Shown piece by piece: positions 1-7,505 of a DNA stretch of 8,334 nucleotides; the stretch's first letter is position 1, and every line of letters starts with the position of its first letter. The DNA is taken from contig JAKJDA010000105.1 of the NCBI GenBank assembly GCA_022706165.1, positions 1 to 8,334 of the forward strand, read 5' to 3'. Source of the DNA: Candidatus Hydrogenedentota bacterium (lineage in GTDB: Bacteria; Hydrogenedentota; Hydrogenedentia; Hydrogenedentales; SLHB01). The notes under the pieces are model-generated. The model was not told where the DNA came from. It searched no databases and saw only the letters and a program-made list of their open reading frames with translations. The translations under genes and the position numbers were made by a program.

Positions 1-1
1 A

Positions 2-1249
2 CGCGTCGTTGGCGCCGGCCTGTCGCCTGACGAGCCGTTGTTCCGGGTGATGAGTTCCCCTGTCGTGTACATCTCGCACCGGTGCGCCGTTTACGAGGCG
101 ATCCTGGTCATGCGGGAACGAAAGATTCGCCATCTGGTCGCGCGCGACGACGCGGGGCAGATTGTCGGGATGGCCGACATTCGCGAATTGCTTCACTTCC
201 ACCGCTACACCCTCGCGGTGTTGCTCCAGGAAGTGGGGCGAGCCGCGTCCCCGGAAGAGATCGCCTCCTTCCGCCGCGACCTGCCAAGGCTGGTAAACGC
301 CCTCATCGTGGGCGGCGCGCGCACACGCACCATCACCCGATCGATCACCGCGCTTTCCGATGCCATTGTGCGCCAACTCATCCATCTCGCCATGCTGCAA
401 ATCGGGCCTCCTCCGGCTCGCTTCGCATTTCTCGCCCTCGGAAGCGCCGGACGCGAGGAACAGACATTGGCCTGCGATCAGGACAACGCCATCGTTTTCG
501 ACGACGTGGAAGACGCGTCGCTGTCCGCGGCGCAGGAGTACTTCAACCGACTTGGCGATCTGGTATGCAACTGGCTCGAACGCGCGGGCTATCCCCGTTG
601 CGAGGGAAACATCATGGCGGCCAACCCCAGGTGGTGTCAGCCGCTTCGAGTCTGGAAACGGTATTTCTCCGACTGGATTGGGGCTCCGGAACCCCAAAGC
701 ATCCTGGATACCATGACGTTTTTCGATTTCCGCGTCGTGCACGGCGAGAAGAGCTATGCGGGTCTCCTCCGCCGCCATATCGAGGCGGAGATCAAGACGG
801 AACCCGCGTTCCTGCTGCACTACGCGCAATACGCCTTGCAGTACAAAAGCCCGATAGGATTTTTCGGCAAGATTGTCGTGGAATCGGGCAAGGATCATTC
901 GCCCACATTCAACATCAAGGAAGGCATGATGCCGGTCGTGAACTTCGCGCGACTTTACGCGCTTCGTCACGACGTCGCGGAAAGCAACACCGTGGATCGC
1001 ATGCGCGCGCTCATGGAAATGGGCGTGCTGCGCCAATCCCTCCAGGATGAAGCGATCCAAGTTTACGATTGCCTGATGCGCCTTCGCCTCGAACACCAGG
1101 CAAACGCCCTCGCAAAAGATCTGCCGCCCGACAATGCCATCAACCCCAAGGCGTTGACGCACATGGAGGAGACGCTGCTCCGGGAGGCCTTTGCGCAGAT
1201 CGCCAACATCCAGAAAAAAATAAGCTTTGATTTTCTTGGCGGAGCCTGA
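2..1249 (+). CDS. CBS domain / DUF294 nucleotidyltransferase-like protein, 5' end outside the window
   Basis: The frame is open from base 2 without a stop, so the true start lies upstream; a TTG at 38 and an ATG at 50 are only internal candidates. The visible part starts in a CBS domain (residues 1-55 counted from TTG 38, with the pattern VYEAILVMRERKIRHLVA followed by QIVGMADIREL). A helical linker follows, then a DUF294 nucleotidyltransferase-fold domain with GSAGREEQ at 135-142 and DQDNA with acidic residues D147 and D149, the GlnD-like metal-binding signature. The C-terminal part, about 270-400, matches DUF294_C and ends in the usual helix around NPKALTHMEETLLREAF. Family members of about 600 residues usually carry a cyclic-nucleotide-binding domain and a first CBS domain before this point; these would lie outside the window. 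The protein is predicted cytoplasmic. CBS domains usually sense adenine nucleotides, and the transferase substrate is unknown. No terminator is seen before the next gene, 82 bases downstream. Confidence 0.93.
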   Translation, partial: RVVGAGLSPDEPLFRVMSSPVVYISHRCAVYEAILVMRERKIRHLVARDDAGQIVGMADIRELLHFHRYTLAVLLQEVGRAASPEEIASFRRDLPRLVNALIVGGARTRTITRSITALSDAIVRQLIHLAMLQIGPPPARFAFLALGSAGREEQTLACDQDNAIVFDDVEDASLSAAQEYFNRLGDLVCNWLERAGYPRCEGNIMAANPRWCQPLRVWKRYFSDWIGAPEPQSILDTMTFFDFRVVHGEKSYAGLLRRHIEAEIKTEPAFLLHYAQYALQYKSPIGFFGKIVVESGKDHSPTFNIKEGMMPVVNFARLYALRHDVAESNTVDRMRALMEMGVLRQSLQDEAIQVYDCLMRLRLEHQANALAKDLPPDNAINPKALTHMEETLLREAFAQIANIQKKISFDFLGGA

Positions 1250-1260
1250 CGCGCCTCCAT

Positions 1261-1275
1261 GCGCTATAATGTGAC
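1261..1275 (+). promoter_or_regulatory. Putative promoter -10 region of the GH95-like gene
   Basis: A perfect TATAAT lies at 1264-1269 within GCGCTATAATGTGAC, in the 82-base gap between the DUF294 gene and the GH95-like gene. It would start a transcript near 1276 with a leader of about 55 bases. No convincing -35 box sits at 16-18 bases; TTGGCG at 1236-1241 is too far away. Thirteen of the 15 bases recur upstream of the histidine kinase on the other strand, which supports a functional element. Confidence 0.55.
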
Positions 1276-1331
1276 GGCCAGAACGCGACGCAATCTGCCG
1301 CAGTCTTGCGGAGGCAACCAGCGGGGGCATC

Positions 1332-1930
1332 ATGAAAACGTTGCAACATCTTTTTCTCGTTACGCCCCTGGCCGCCAGCGCTCTGTTCGCGGCGGCGCAG
1401 CAAGCGCCAGCAGGGGACTTCGTCGACGCCGGGGCGGTCTCATACGATGTGGCGAACAATCAATGGCTCTTTGACCCGGCCCGGATCGTCTCTCGCAACG
1501 ATGTCGTCTACACAGGACCTGCCTACAACGCCTGGAAATCCATGCCCGTGGGGGGCGGCGATCTTTCCGCGATGGTCCGTTGCGACGGCGATCTCGATAT
1601 CCACCTTTCGAAGTGCGACAATCTGAACGGAAGCCTGGGCCATGTCCGGCTCGATGTCGGGGAACGCGGCAAGGAACTCGCCCGGAAATTCTTCCGTCAG
1701 CGTCTTGACCTGTACCGCGGCAAGGTTGTGGCGCGGATCGGCGACGAAGAGAACGGCCCGCGTTTCGAAGTATGGGGCCATCCTTCCCGACGCATCATCG
1801 TGATTGACGTGTTTGACCCGCAGGCAATGCTCGGGCCGGTCAGCGTCGAGTTCTCACAATGGCGACCCAGCATGAACGTCGGCCAGACCCCCACGACCGC
1901 CTGGGCCAAGGAGGTCTGGCAGAGCGCCGG
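1332..1930 (+). CDS. DUF5703/GH95-like exported protein, N-terminal part (gene frameshifted near 1926-1930)
   Basis: This is the 5' part of a secreted glycoside-hydrolase-like protein; the gene continues in another frame to 3801. ATG 1332 is preceded by GGGGG at 1323-1327 and GGAGG at 1310-1314. Residues 1-25 form a signal peptide: Lys3, a hydrophobic stretch (LFLVTPLAASALFAAA), and a likely cleavage site near Ala22-Gln23. From residue 57 the sequence resembles the N-terminal beta-sandwich domain of DUF5703/GH95-type proteins, with the hallmark MPVGGGDLSAMV at 71-82 in the position of the family's 'PiGNGrlGAMv' motif, then HLSKCDNLNG. The family-like sequence runs to about WAKEVWQSA (199). 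After that the frame becomes Arg/Gly-rich and stops at 2826-2828, overlapping the real coding frame. Removing one base of GCCGG (1926-1930) restores an uninterrupted protein. Either a recent mutation or a sequencing error could explain this. Confidence 0.85.
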
Positions 1931-1941
1931 AAACCGACCCG

Positions 1942-3801
1942 ATGCTGGGGCGCGGCACGGGCGTCGTCGTGGGGACGTCGTCGTTGGCGCCGGACAGCAT
2001 CGTCGTCAAGGACAAGGTGGCCACGATGACGTTGCCGGGCAAGCGCCCCGGCGAGTGCTCGATCATCATCTCGGCCGAGGTGACGCTGAAAACGGATCCT
2101 CTGGAGGCGGCGAACGCACAACTTGCGGAAGCGCTCGCGAAACCGATGGCGACGTTGCGCGCCGAGCACGAGGCGTGGTGGAAGGATTACTGGAGCAAGT
2201 CGTTCCTGCGCATGCACAGCGCCGATCAGCAGGCCGAGTGGCTCACGGCGGCGTATCACGTGCATCTCTATACGCTGGCGTGCGTGAACCGCGGACCGTT
2301 CCCCGCCTCCTACGGCGGCGGCGGTCTGCTGATAGAAGGCGATGCGCGCGACGGCAGCAAGGTCGAGGACTGGGTGCAAGAGGTGCGCTTCAACTTCATG
2401 CCGCTCTATGCCGCCAACCGCCTGGAAATGGCCAAGGGACTGCCGGACGCCTTCTCGCGCATGGTCCCGTTCCTCGAAAAACAGACACAAAACGTCTTCG
2501 GGTGGGACGGCATCTGGGTCCCCGAAACCTACGCGCCGTGGGGCATGAGTTCGACGCTCAGCATCACGGACGACAACGCGCCCGAAAACGCCGCGTGGTT
2601 CCACAGCGCCGAGCGCAACGTCACGTATGGGCGTTTCTCGCATTTCGCGACGCATGTCGGCCTGATCTTCACCTCCGGACTCGAAATCAGCCATCACTAT
2701 CTGGCGTACTACCGCTATTCCGGCGACGAAGAGTATTTGCGGAAACAGGCGTATCCCTTTGTGCGCGGCGTGTGCGAATTCATCTGTGGACTGGTGCGCA
2801 AAGAAGCGGACGGGCGCTATCATCTTGACCCCGCCAATGCGCTGGAAACGTGGTGGCAGGTGCGCGATCCCGCGGACACGTTTGACGGCATCCGGGCCAT
2901 CTTTCCGCAGTTCATCGAACTCTCCGAACGATACGGCAAGGACGCCAGGCTGCGCGCCAAATGCCAGGAAGTCCTCGCGGCGCTTCCCGATCACAGCATC
3001 GGCAAGTGGCACGACGATGGCCGCGTAGACGCAACCGTCGACGCCTACGCGCCCGCCGCCGGCAAACACGGTTTTCCCAACCGCATCAACTGCGAAAACC
3101 CCGCCCTGTATCGCGTCTATCCCTTCGGCCTGAGCGGCATCGGCGCGCCCGACTACGACCGCGCCGTGCGCACCTTCGTCTATCGCACGACTCCTCTCTG
3201 GTGGGGCTGGTCCATGGACGCGATCTGGGCGGCGCGCTTGGGACTCAAGGACCAGGCGTGCGTGCTGCTGGCGGAACACGCGCGCCGTTTCAACACCTGG
3301 CCCTATGGCGGCTGGGAAGTCATCCATTGTCGGCCCGTTCCGCGCGACAATTCCTTCGCGCCTCCCTTCCTCGACGGGGGCGGATGTTCGGCCACCGCGT
3401 TGCAGGAGATTCTGATGCAAAGCCACGGCGGCGTCATCCGCGTGGTTCCTGCGTTGTCCGCCTTATGGGGAGGGGTGTTCCAATTACGCGCGGAAGGCGG
3501 TTTTCTCGTCGCTGCGGACGTAACGGACGGCGTTCCCAAACTGGTTGAAATCCGCAGCCTATGGGGCGGGAAGTGCCGCATCGAGAACCCGTGGAATGGC
3601 CCCTGCAACGTGATCAAGGATAAGGAGGCGATTTTCCGCTCCGACCAGAAGACGCTCGAGTTCGACACCGTGAAGGACGGGATCTACCTCCTCGAATTCG
3701 CCGACAAGCCGGCGGCAAGCTATCAGCCCCAGCCGCTCGAGGAACGGTACTCCGAGGCGCGCGGATACGCGGCCCATGGTCTTCCCGGACGTCACGATTG
3801 A
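1942..3801 (+). CDS. DUF5703/GH95-like exported protein, catalytic and C-terminal part (downstream of the frameshift)
   Basis: This is the second part of the gene that starts at 1332. Family-like sequence in this frame begins near 1929, before the first ATG (1942), and that ATG has no Shine-Dalgarno sequence, so it is unlikely to be a real start. From ATG 1942, residues 75-345 look like an (alpha/alpha)6-barrel of the GH95 catalytic type: RFNFMPLYAANRLEM (149-163), FGWDGIWVPETYAPWG (186-201), SHFATHVGLIFTSGLEISHH (233-252), YYRYSGDEEYLRKQAYPF (256-273) and HLDPANALETWW (294-305). E302 is a candidate general acid by its position, which is an inference. The last 110 residues resemble the GH95 C-terminal beta domain (EIRSLWGGKCRIENPW). 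GH95 enzymes are inverting alpha-L-fucosidases or galactosidases; the substrate here cannot be read from sequence. The rejoined protein would have about 820 residues, a normal full length. Confidence 0.88.
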   Translation: MLGRGTGVVVGTSSLAPDSIVVKDKVATMTLPGKRPGECSIIISAEVTLKTDPLEAANAQLAEALAKPMATLRAEHEAWWKDYWSKSFLRMHSADQQAEWLTAAYHVHLYTLACVNRGPFPASYGGGGLLIEGDARDGSKVEDWVQEVRFNFMPLYAANRLEMAKGLPDAFSRMVPFLEKQTQNVFGWDGIWVPETYAPWGMSSTLSITDDNAPENAAWFHSAERNVTYGRFSHFATHVGLIFTSGLEISHHYLAYYRYSGDEEYLRKQAYPFVRGVCEFICGLVRKEADGRYHLDPANALETWWQVRDPADTFDGIRAIFPQFIELSERYGKDARLRAKCQEVLAALPDHSIGKWHDDGRVDATVDAYAPAAGKHGFPNRINCENPALYRVYPFGLSGIGAPDYDRAVRTFVYRTTPLWWGWSMDAIWAARLGLKDQACVLLAEHARRFNTWPYGGWEVIHCRPVPRDNSFAPPFLDGGGCSATALQEILMQSHGGVIRVVPALSALWGGVFQLRAEGGFLVAADVTDGVPKLVEIRSLWGGKCRIENPWNGPCNVIKDKEAIFRSDQKTLEFDTVKDGIYLLEFADKPAASYQPQPLEERYSEARGYAAHGLPGRHD

Positions 3802-3845
3802 CGCCGATTGGTCCTTACGGGCTGCAAAGACGCGCGCGGGCATTT

Positions 3846-3878
3846 GCATCGCAGGATCGCGTGTTTTTGATGCGATGC
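3846..3878 (+). terminator. Hairpin downstream of the GH95-like gene, possible weak terminator
   Basis: GCATCGCA (3846-3853) and TGCGATGC (3871-3878) are perfect 8-base arms around a 17-base loop, 45 bases after the GH95-like stop codon. The right arm is partly repeated as TGCGATG at 3881-3887. There is no direct T-run; the nearest is TTTCTT at 3895-3900. It may end or stabilise the glycosidase transcript, but it is not a canonical intrinsic terminator. The rest of the 3802-3944 gap holds no gene. Confidence 0.25.
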
Positions 3879-3898
3879 GCTGCGATGGCTCCGATTTC

Positions 3899-3928
3899 TT
3901 GCACGGCCGCCCGTGGTCATGATAAAGT
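3899..3928 (+). promoter_or_regulatory. Possible promoter of tRNA-His
   Basis: TTGCAC (3899-3904) and GATAAA (3921-3926, within TGATAAAGT) are separated by 16 bases and lie 18 bases before the mature tRNA. Both boxes are only partial matches to the sigma-70 consensus, so the call rests mostly on position. Confidence 0.35.
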
Positions 3929-3944
3929 GGACCTCGGTTCTGTT

Positions 3945-4021
3945 GCCGGGGTAGCTCAGATGGTTAGAGCGCTGGATTGTGGATCCAGAGGTCCAGGGTT
4001 CGACCCCCTTTCCCGGTACCA
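3945..4021 (+). tRNA. tRNA-His (anticodon GTG), CCA encoded
   Basis: The cloverleaf folds as follows. The acceptor strand GCCGGGG (3945-3951) pairs with TCCCGGT (4011-4017), with G.U pairs at both ends of the stem. The D stem is GCTC/GAGC (3954-3957, 3967-3970). The anticodon stem is CTGGA/TCCAG with loop TTGTGGA (3977-3983), so the anticodon is GTG (3979-3981). The variable loop is AGGTC. The T stem CAGGG/CCCTT surrounds TTCGACC, with a C.U mismatch at 49:65. The discriminator is A (4018), followed by encoded CCA (4019-4021). The base before position 1 is T, so the standard bacterial histidine identity pair G-1:C73 is missing. The gene is alone on its strand, and its 3' end lies 29 bases from the convergent kinase stop. 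A T-rich stretch (CTTTTTCTCC, 4041-4050) follows and may help termination. Confidence 0.95.
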
Positions 4022-4050
4022 TTTCTTCTGCCAAAGAGGTCTTTTTCTCC

Positions 4051-7000
4051 TTATTCCCATTCCGTGGCGCAGGAGAGGCGCGTCTGTTCGAGGCTTTCTC
4101 TCAACGTGCTCAGCGTAAACGGCTTGCGGATGAATGCCCGCGCTCCTGCGTCCAACAGCGCCTGCACCGAAGGGTCGATATCAAAACCGCTGCAGATCGT
4201 GATGCGCATGTTCGGTCGTGCCTGACGCAGCAAGGGGAACGCCTGGTAGCCGTTCATTTCGGGCATGGCCAAGTCGAGCAGCGCCAGGTGAATGTCGCCC
4301 TCGTAGGCGTGCGCTTGTTGCAGGGCTTCGAGTCCGTTGCGCGCCGTCAACACCTTGTAGCCCAGCCGTTCCAGCATGAGTTTTGTCGTCCGAACCACGA
4401 TCGCTTCGTCGTCAATCAGCAGGATCGTTTCGGCTTCTGCGGCGCGCAGGCTTTCGACAGGGGCCATGGCCAAGGAAGGGCGCTCATAAACCGGCAGATA
4501 CACCCGGAAAGAAGCCCCGCAATGCGGCGCGCTCTCGACCTGAATCTGGCCGCTGTGGTTTTTGACGATTCCGTACGCGGCGGCAAGGCCTAGGCCGCGG
4601 CCTTGGAACTTGGTGGAAAAGAAGGGCTCGAACATGCGGCGCTGCACGGCATCCTCCATGCCCATGCCCGTGTCTTCCACGCACAGCAGAATGGCTTCTC
4701 GCGAAACGGCGGCGGGCGTTTCGTCGGAGGAATCGGGCATGCTGGCGTTCGACGTCGAAATCGTCGCGACGCCGCCCTCGGGCATTGCTTCGATGGCGTT
4801 CATCAGGAGGTTGTGAATCACGATGCCCATTTGGATGGCATCCGCGAAAACAGGGCGAAGCCCCTCGACACACCGCGCGTCGATGCGGACGTTGCGGGCT
4901 TCGGCGTTGGGCGCCAGCAACTTGACGGCGGCGTCGGCCACGGCGCTCATGTCGAGCGGCTGCGGGAAATACTTGCCCCCTTGGGCATAGGCCAACATGA
5001 GCTGGGCCAGTTCCCCCGCCCGGCGCGCGCTCTCGAATATCCCTTCGATGAGAGACGCCTCGGCGGGATTGTCCATGCAATCGCCCATCACGGTCACCAT
5101 GAGGTTGTTGAAATCGTGTGCGATGCCGCCCGCCAGGGTCGCCGTGGCCTCCATGCGCGATGCGTGCAACTGGACCGCCATGGCCTGTTTCTGGGCGGTC
5201 GTGTTTTCAATGACGGCCATGACCGAAGAAACCTGGCCGCAAGCGTTGTGCAACGGAGCCGCCCAAACCGAGACATGAACCGAGGAACCGTCCCGGGTGA
5301 TCGCTTCTCCCTCGATGGCGGACAAGGTTTCGCCCTGCATGACGCGGCGATGCAGCGCCCAGAATTCGTCGATTTTGGCTCTGGGAATGAACGACCAATC
5401 GACGTGGCGCACGTCCGCCGCGTTCCAGCCAAACAACTGGACGGCGGCTGGGTTCCAGACGAGCAGTTCGCCCAAAGGCCCCAGGATCGCGATGGGCAGG
5501 GGCGATTCCTCAATCAAGGCGTTCAACTGTTCATGGGTGGCGCGGAGCGCCTCTTCCGCCTGCTTGCGCTTGGTGATGTCCCGGCCCGTCCCCAGGAATC
5601 CCGTCGGCGTTCCGTGGGCATCGCGCAGGAGGGTCACCGTCAACTCGGAGCAATACGTCGAACCATCCTTCTTGCACACTTCGAGTTCGATGGCGAAGTG
5701 GATCGAGGCGTTTTTGTCGGCGAGGCGTTCCGGGAGGAGTTCCTCGCGCAAGAGCGTTCGCACTCTGGCCATCGATGCCGGGGTGAGCTGCTTTTCCAAG
5801 GGCAAGTCGCGCAGTTCTTCCATCGTGTATCCGCGCAACCGTTCGCCGGCGGGATTGATGAACCTCACGCGGAAATCCATGTCCGTCAGCCATATCGTGT
5901 CGGTCAAGCACTCGGTGATAAGGCGGTAATGCTCTTCGCTCTCGCGTAGGCGCCGCTCCATCTCTTTGCGTTCGGTGATGTCCATGACCGTTCCGAACAG
6001 TCCCTTCACCGCTCCCACATCATCGAACAGAGGCCCTCCCGCGCTGCATACATGCCGGACGGCTCCGTCGGGGCGCACAACGCGGTATTCTCCCTCAAAA
6101 GAGGTCTTCTGCTGCAGGGCTGTTTGGATCAGACGCTGCACGATATCGACGTCTTCCGGGTGCACGATGCGCAGGAATTCATCGCCGAGGGGCGGACCCA
6201 GGGCCGGATCGCGCCCGCAGATGCGGAACGTCTCCTCGGACCATTCGACACGGTTTTCCTCGTTGCTGACCCAATAACTGCCCACATGGGCCAGTCGCTG
6301 CGCTTCGGCCAGATCGGCTTGCATTTTCTTGAGGGTTCGCTCGGCCTCCTTGCGGGCCGTGATGTCCAGCACCACCCCCATGGCATGCTGCGGGGAGCCG
6401 TCATCGCCCCAAATGACCGTGGTGGTGAGATCGACCCATACGAGGGAGCCGTCTTTCCGGATATACCGTTTTTCTCTCGAAAAGAACGGGATTTCACCCC
6501 GAAGAACGCGGCGGCCCTCGACCATTTCCGCCGCGAGGTCTTCTGGATGCGAAAGTTGCTCGAGGGTCATGCGGTGCAACTCGGCTTCCGTGTAACCCAC
6601 CAAGGCGCAGAACGCCGGGTTGACCCAGGCAAACCGCATCAGGGGCGGCAGTTCCAGCAAAACAATCCCCGCTGGGCTGTGCTGGCAAATGGCCTGCAGC
6701 CACTTTTCCTGTCTGCGATCGGCGATGTCTTGGGCGATTCCCGCCAATCCCGTCACGACGCCGGCGCGCTCGTCTTCATGCGCCCTCGCCGCGCCATGCC
6801 AACACAATGCGCCGCAGAGAGACAAGGCCGCGGCAGCGATCAGGCGTTGTTCGCAAGCGGAGAATTCGCGTGCCGAATGCCTCGCGCACAGTTCGAGGAA
6901 GCCTTGAAAACGGCCCGATTTCAGGGGAAGAAGCAGGAGGGATCGGATGCCCTTTGCGCGAAGCGCCTCTTGCTCGGCTTCGGAAAAATGGGCAACGGAT

Positions 7001-7386
7001 CCGCCAATGGACTCGCCTTGTTGCAGCAACGCAAGCCAGTGCGGGAATTCGCTCTCGTACGCGATGCAGCGCGCTTCATGCTCGCCGGGAGCCTCCCACG
7101 CAACGCATGGAAGCGCCGTCAGGGCGCCATGGTTAGGGACGGCATGAATTTCGAAGAGCCGGGCGCCGTCGAGTTCCAAGTCCTGACCCAGACTCGCGAC
7201 AGCGCTGGCAATGGCGTCGAGGCTGACGGCGGAATGCGAGAACACCATCTCCTGCATGCGCGCCACGGAACCGACAAGACGTTCCCAGCGGGACGTTTCC
7301 GTCTGGGTAAAGGCGTTTTTGAGCGAACAAGCGCCCTGCGGCGTGTCTTTTTCCTTCTTTGGGGCCGAGCGTTTGGACACGTACAC
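4051..7386 (-). CDS. Hybrid sensor histidine kinase: GAF, four PAS, HisKA, HATPase and receiver domains
   Basis: A 1111-residue soluble hybrid kinase with no signal peptide or membrane segment. Domains in order: GAF-like (about 50-200); four PAS/PAC modules (about 228-345, 360-475, 484-606, 617-735), the first three ending in clear DIT motifs (DITARK, DITERK, DITKRK) and the fourth in ENTTAQK; HisKA with AGGIAHDFNNL and phosphoacceptor His757; HATPase_c with N-box NLLMNAIEAM (Asn863), G1 EDTGMGM (Asp905), F-box FEPFFSTK and G2 GRGLGL (929-934); and a C-terminal receiver (about 987-1105) with acidic pair D992/D993, phosphoacceptor Asp1038 in LLDLAMPEMNG, Ser1066 and Lys1088. All key catalytic residues are present. 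It should autophosphorylate on His757 and pass phosphate to its own receiver or a separate partner. The PAS/GAF array suggests a cytoplasmic ligand or redox signal, identity unknown. The start is GTG 7386; in-frame GTG 7380 has the better Shine-Dalgarno spacing (GGGAA six bases before). No cognate regulator is in the window. Confidence 0.97.
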   Translation of the reverse strand: MYVSKRSAPKKEKDTPQGACSLKNAFTQTETSRWERLVGSVARMQEMVFSHSAVSLDAIASAVASLGQDLELDGARLFEIHAVPNHGALTALPCVAWEAPGEHEARCIAYESEFPHWLALLQQGESIGGSVAHFSEAEQEALRAKGIRSLLLLPLKSGRFQGFLELCARHSAREFSACEQRLIAAAALSLCGALCWHGAARAHEDERAGVVTGLAGIAQDIADRRQEKWLQAICQHSPAGIVLLELPPLMRFAWVNPAFCALVGYTEAELHRMTLEQLSHPEDLAAEMVEGRRVLRGEIPFFSREKRYIRKDGSLVWVDLTTTVIWGDDGSPQHAMGVVLDITARKEAERTLKKMQADLAEAQRLAHVGSYWVSNEENRVEWSEETFRICGRDPALGPPLGDEFLRIVHPEDVDIVQRLIQTALQQKTSFEGEYRVVRPDGAVRHVCSAGGPLFDDVGAVKGLFGTVMDITERKEMERRLRESEEHYRLITECLTDTIWLTDMDFRVRFINPAGERLRGYTMEELRDLPLEKQLTPASMARVRTLLREELLPERLADKNASIHFAIELEVCKKDGSTYCSELTVTLLRDAHGTPTGFLGTGRDITKRKQAEEALRATHEQLNALIEESPLPIAILGPLGELLVWNPAAVQLFGWNAADVRHVDWSFIPRAKIDEFWALHRRVMQGETLSAIEGEAITRDGSSVHVSVWAAPLHNACGQVSSVMAVIENTTAQKQAMAVQLHASRMEATATLAGGIAHDFNNLMVTVMGDCMDNPAEASLIEGIFESARRAGELAQLMLAYAQGGKYFPQPLDMSAVADAAVKLLAPNAEARNVRIDARCVEGLRPVFADAIQMGIVIHNLLMNAIEAMPEGGVATISTSNASMPDSSDETPAAVSREAILLCVEDTGMGMEDAVQRRMFEPFFSTKFQGRGLGLAAAYGIVKNHSGQIQVESAPHCGASFRVYLPVYERPSLAMAPVESLRAAEAETILLIDDEAIVVRTTKLMLERLGYKVLTARNGLEALQQAHAYEGDIHLALLDLAMPEMNGYQAFPLLRQARPNMRITICSGFDIDPSVQALLDAGARAFIRKPFTLSTLRESLEQTRLSCATEWE

Positions 7387-7466
7387 TTCCCGTATCTTGC
7401 GTTCGCATCACCCTGCGCAGAGCGAAACTTTCTCTCTTATTCCGTCCTAAACCTCTAAACGCCAGA

Positions 7467-7500
7467 ATACTGTCAATTTGTGGACTGTTTGTGACAGTAT
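7467..7500. repeat. Perfect 9-bp inverted repeat, operator-like
   Basis: ATACTGTCA (7467-7475) and TGACAGTAT (7492-7500) are exact reverse complements around a 16-base A/T-rich spacer, about 80-115 bases upstream of the kinase start. The right arm overlaps the predicted kinase -10 box. Its size and spacing suit a dimeric regulator binding two adjacent major grooves. A third TGACAG lies at 7534-7539. Confidence 0.6.
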
Positions 7501-7505
7501 AGCGC
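7491..7505 (-). promoter_or_regulatory. Putative promoter -10 region of the histidine kinase gene
   Basis: Read on the minus strand, this is GCGCTATACTGTCAC, with -10 box TATACT (7496-7501; 5 of 6 consensus). It matches the element before the GH95-like gene at 13 of 15 positions. Transcription would start near 7489 and give a leader of about 100 bases that crosses the inverted repeat. No good -35 box is visible, so an activator may be needed. Confidence 0.5.

Noticed and set aside
1931..2828. Continuation of the 1332 frame after the frameshift
   Set aside because: The translation is Arg/Gly-rich and family-unlike, while the overlapping frame carries all the GH95 motifs.
1840..3426. 528-residue minus-strand open frame
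   Set aside because: It lies opposite the GH95-like gene, is Arg-rich, and has no recognisable domain or start signal. It is a GC-rich shadow of the real frame.
3945..4021. tRNA-His as an integration site for a mobile element
   Set aside because: No integrase and no repeat of the tRNA 3' end was found in the window.
4022..4050. Intrinsic terminator between tRNA-His and the kinase
   Set aside because: There is a T-rich run, but the only possible stem (AAAGA/TCTTT) would leave a two-base loop, so no real hairpin forms.
4603..5949. 448-residue plus-strand open frame
   Set aside because: It is antisense to the kinase and has a His/Arg/Gly-rich composition typical of a shadow frame.
6052..7458. 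468-residue plus-strand open frame
   Set aside because: It is antisense to the kinase's PAS and GAF region, has no Shine-Dalgarno or domain pattern, and is explained by codon bias of the opposite strand.
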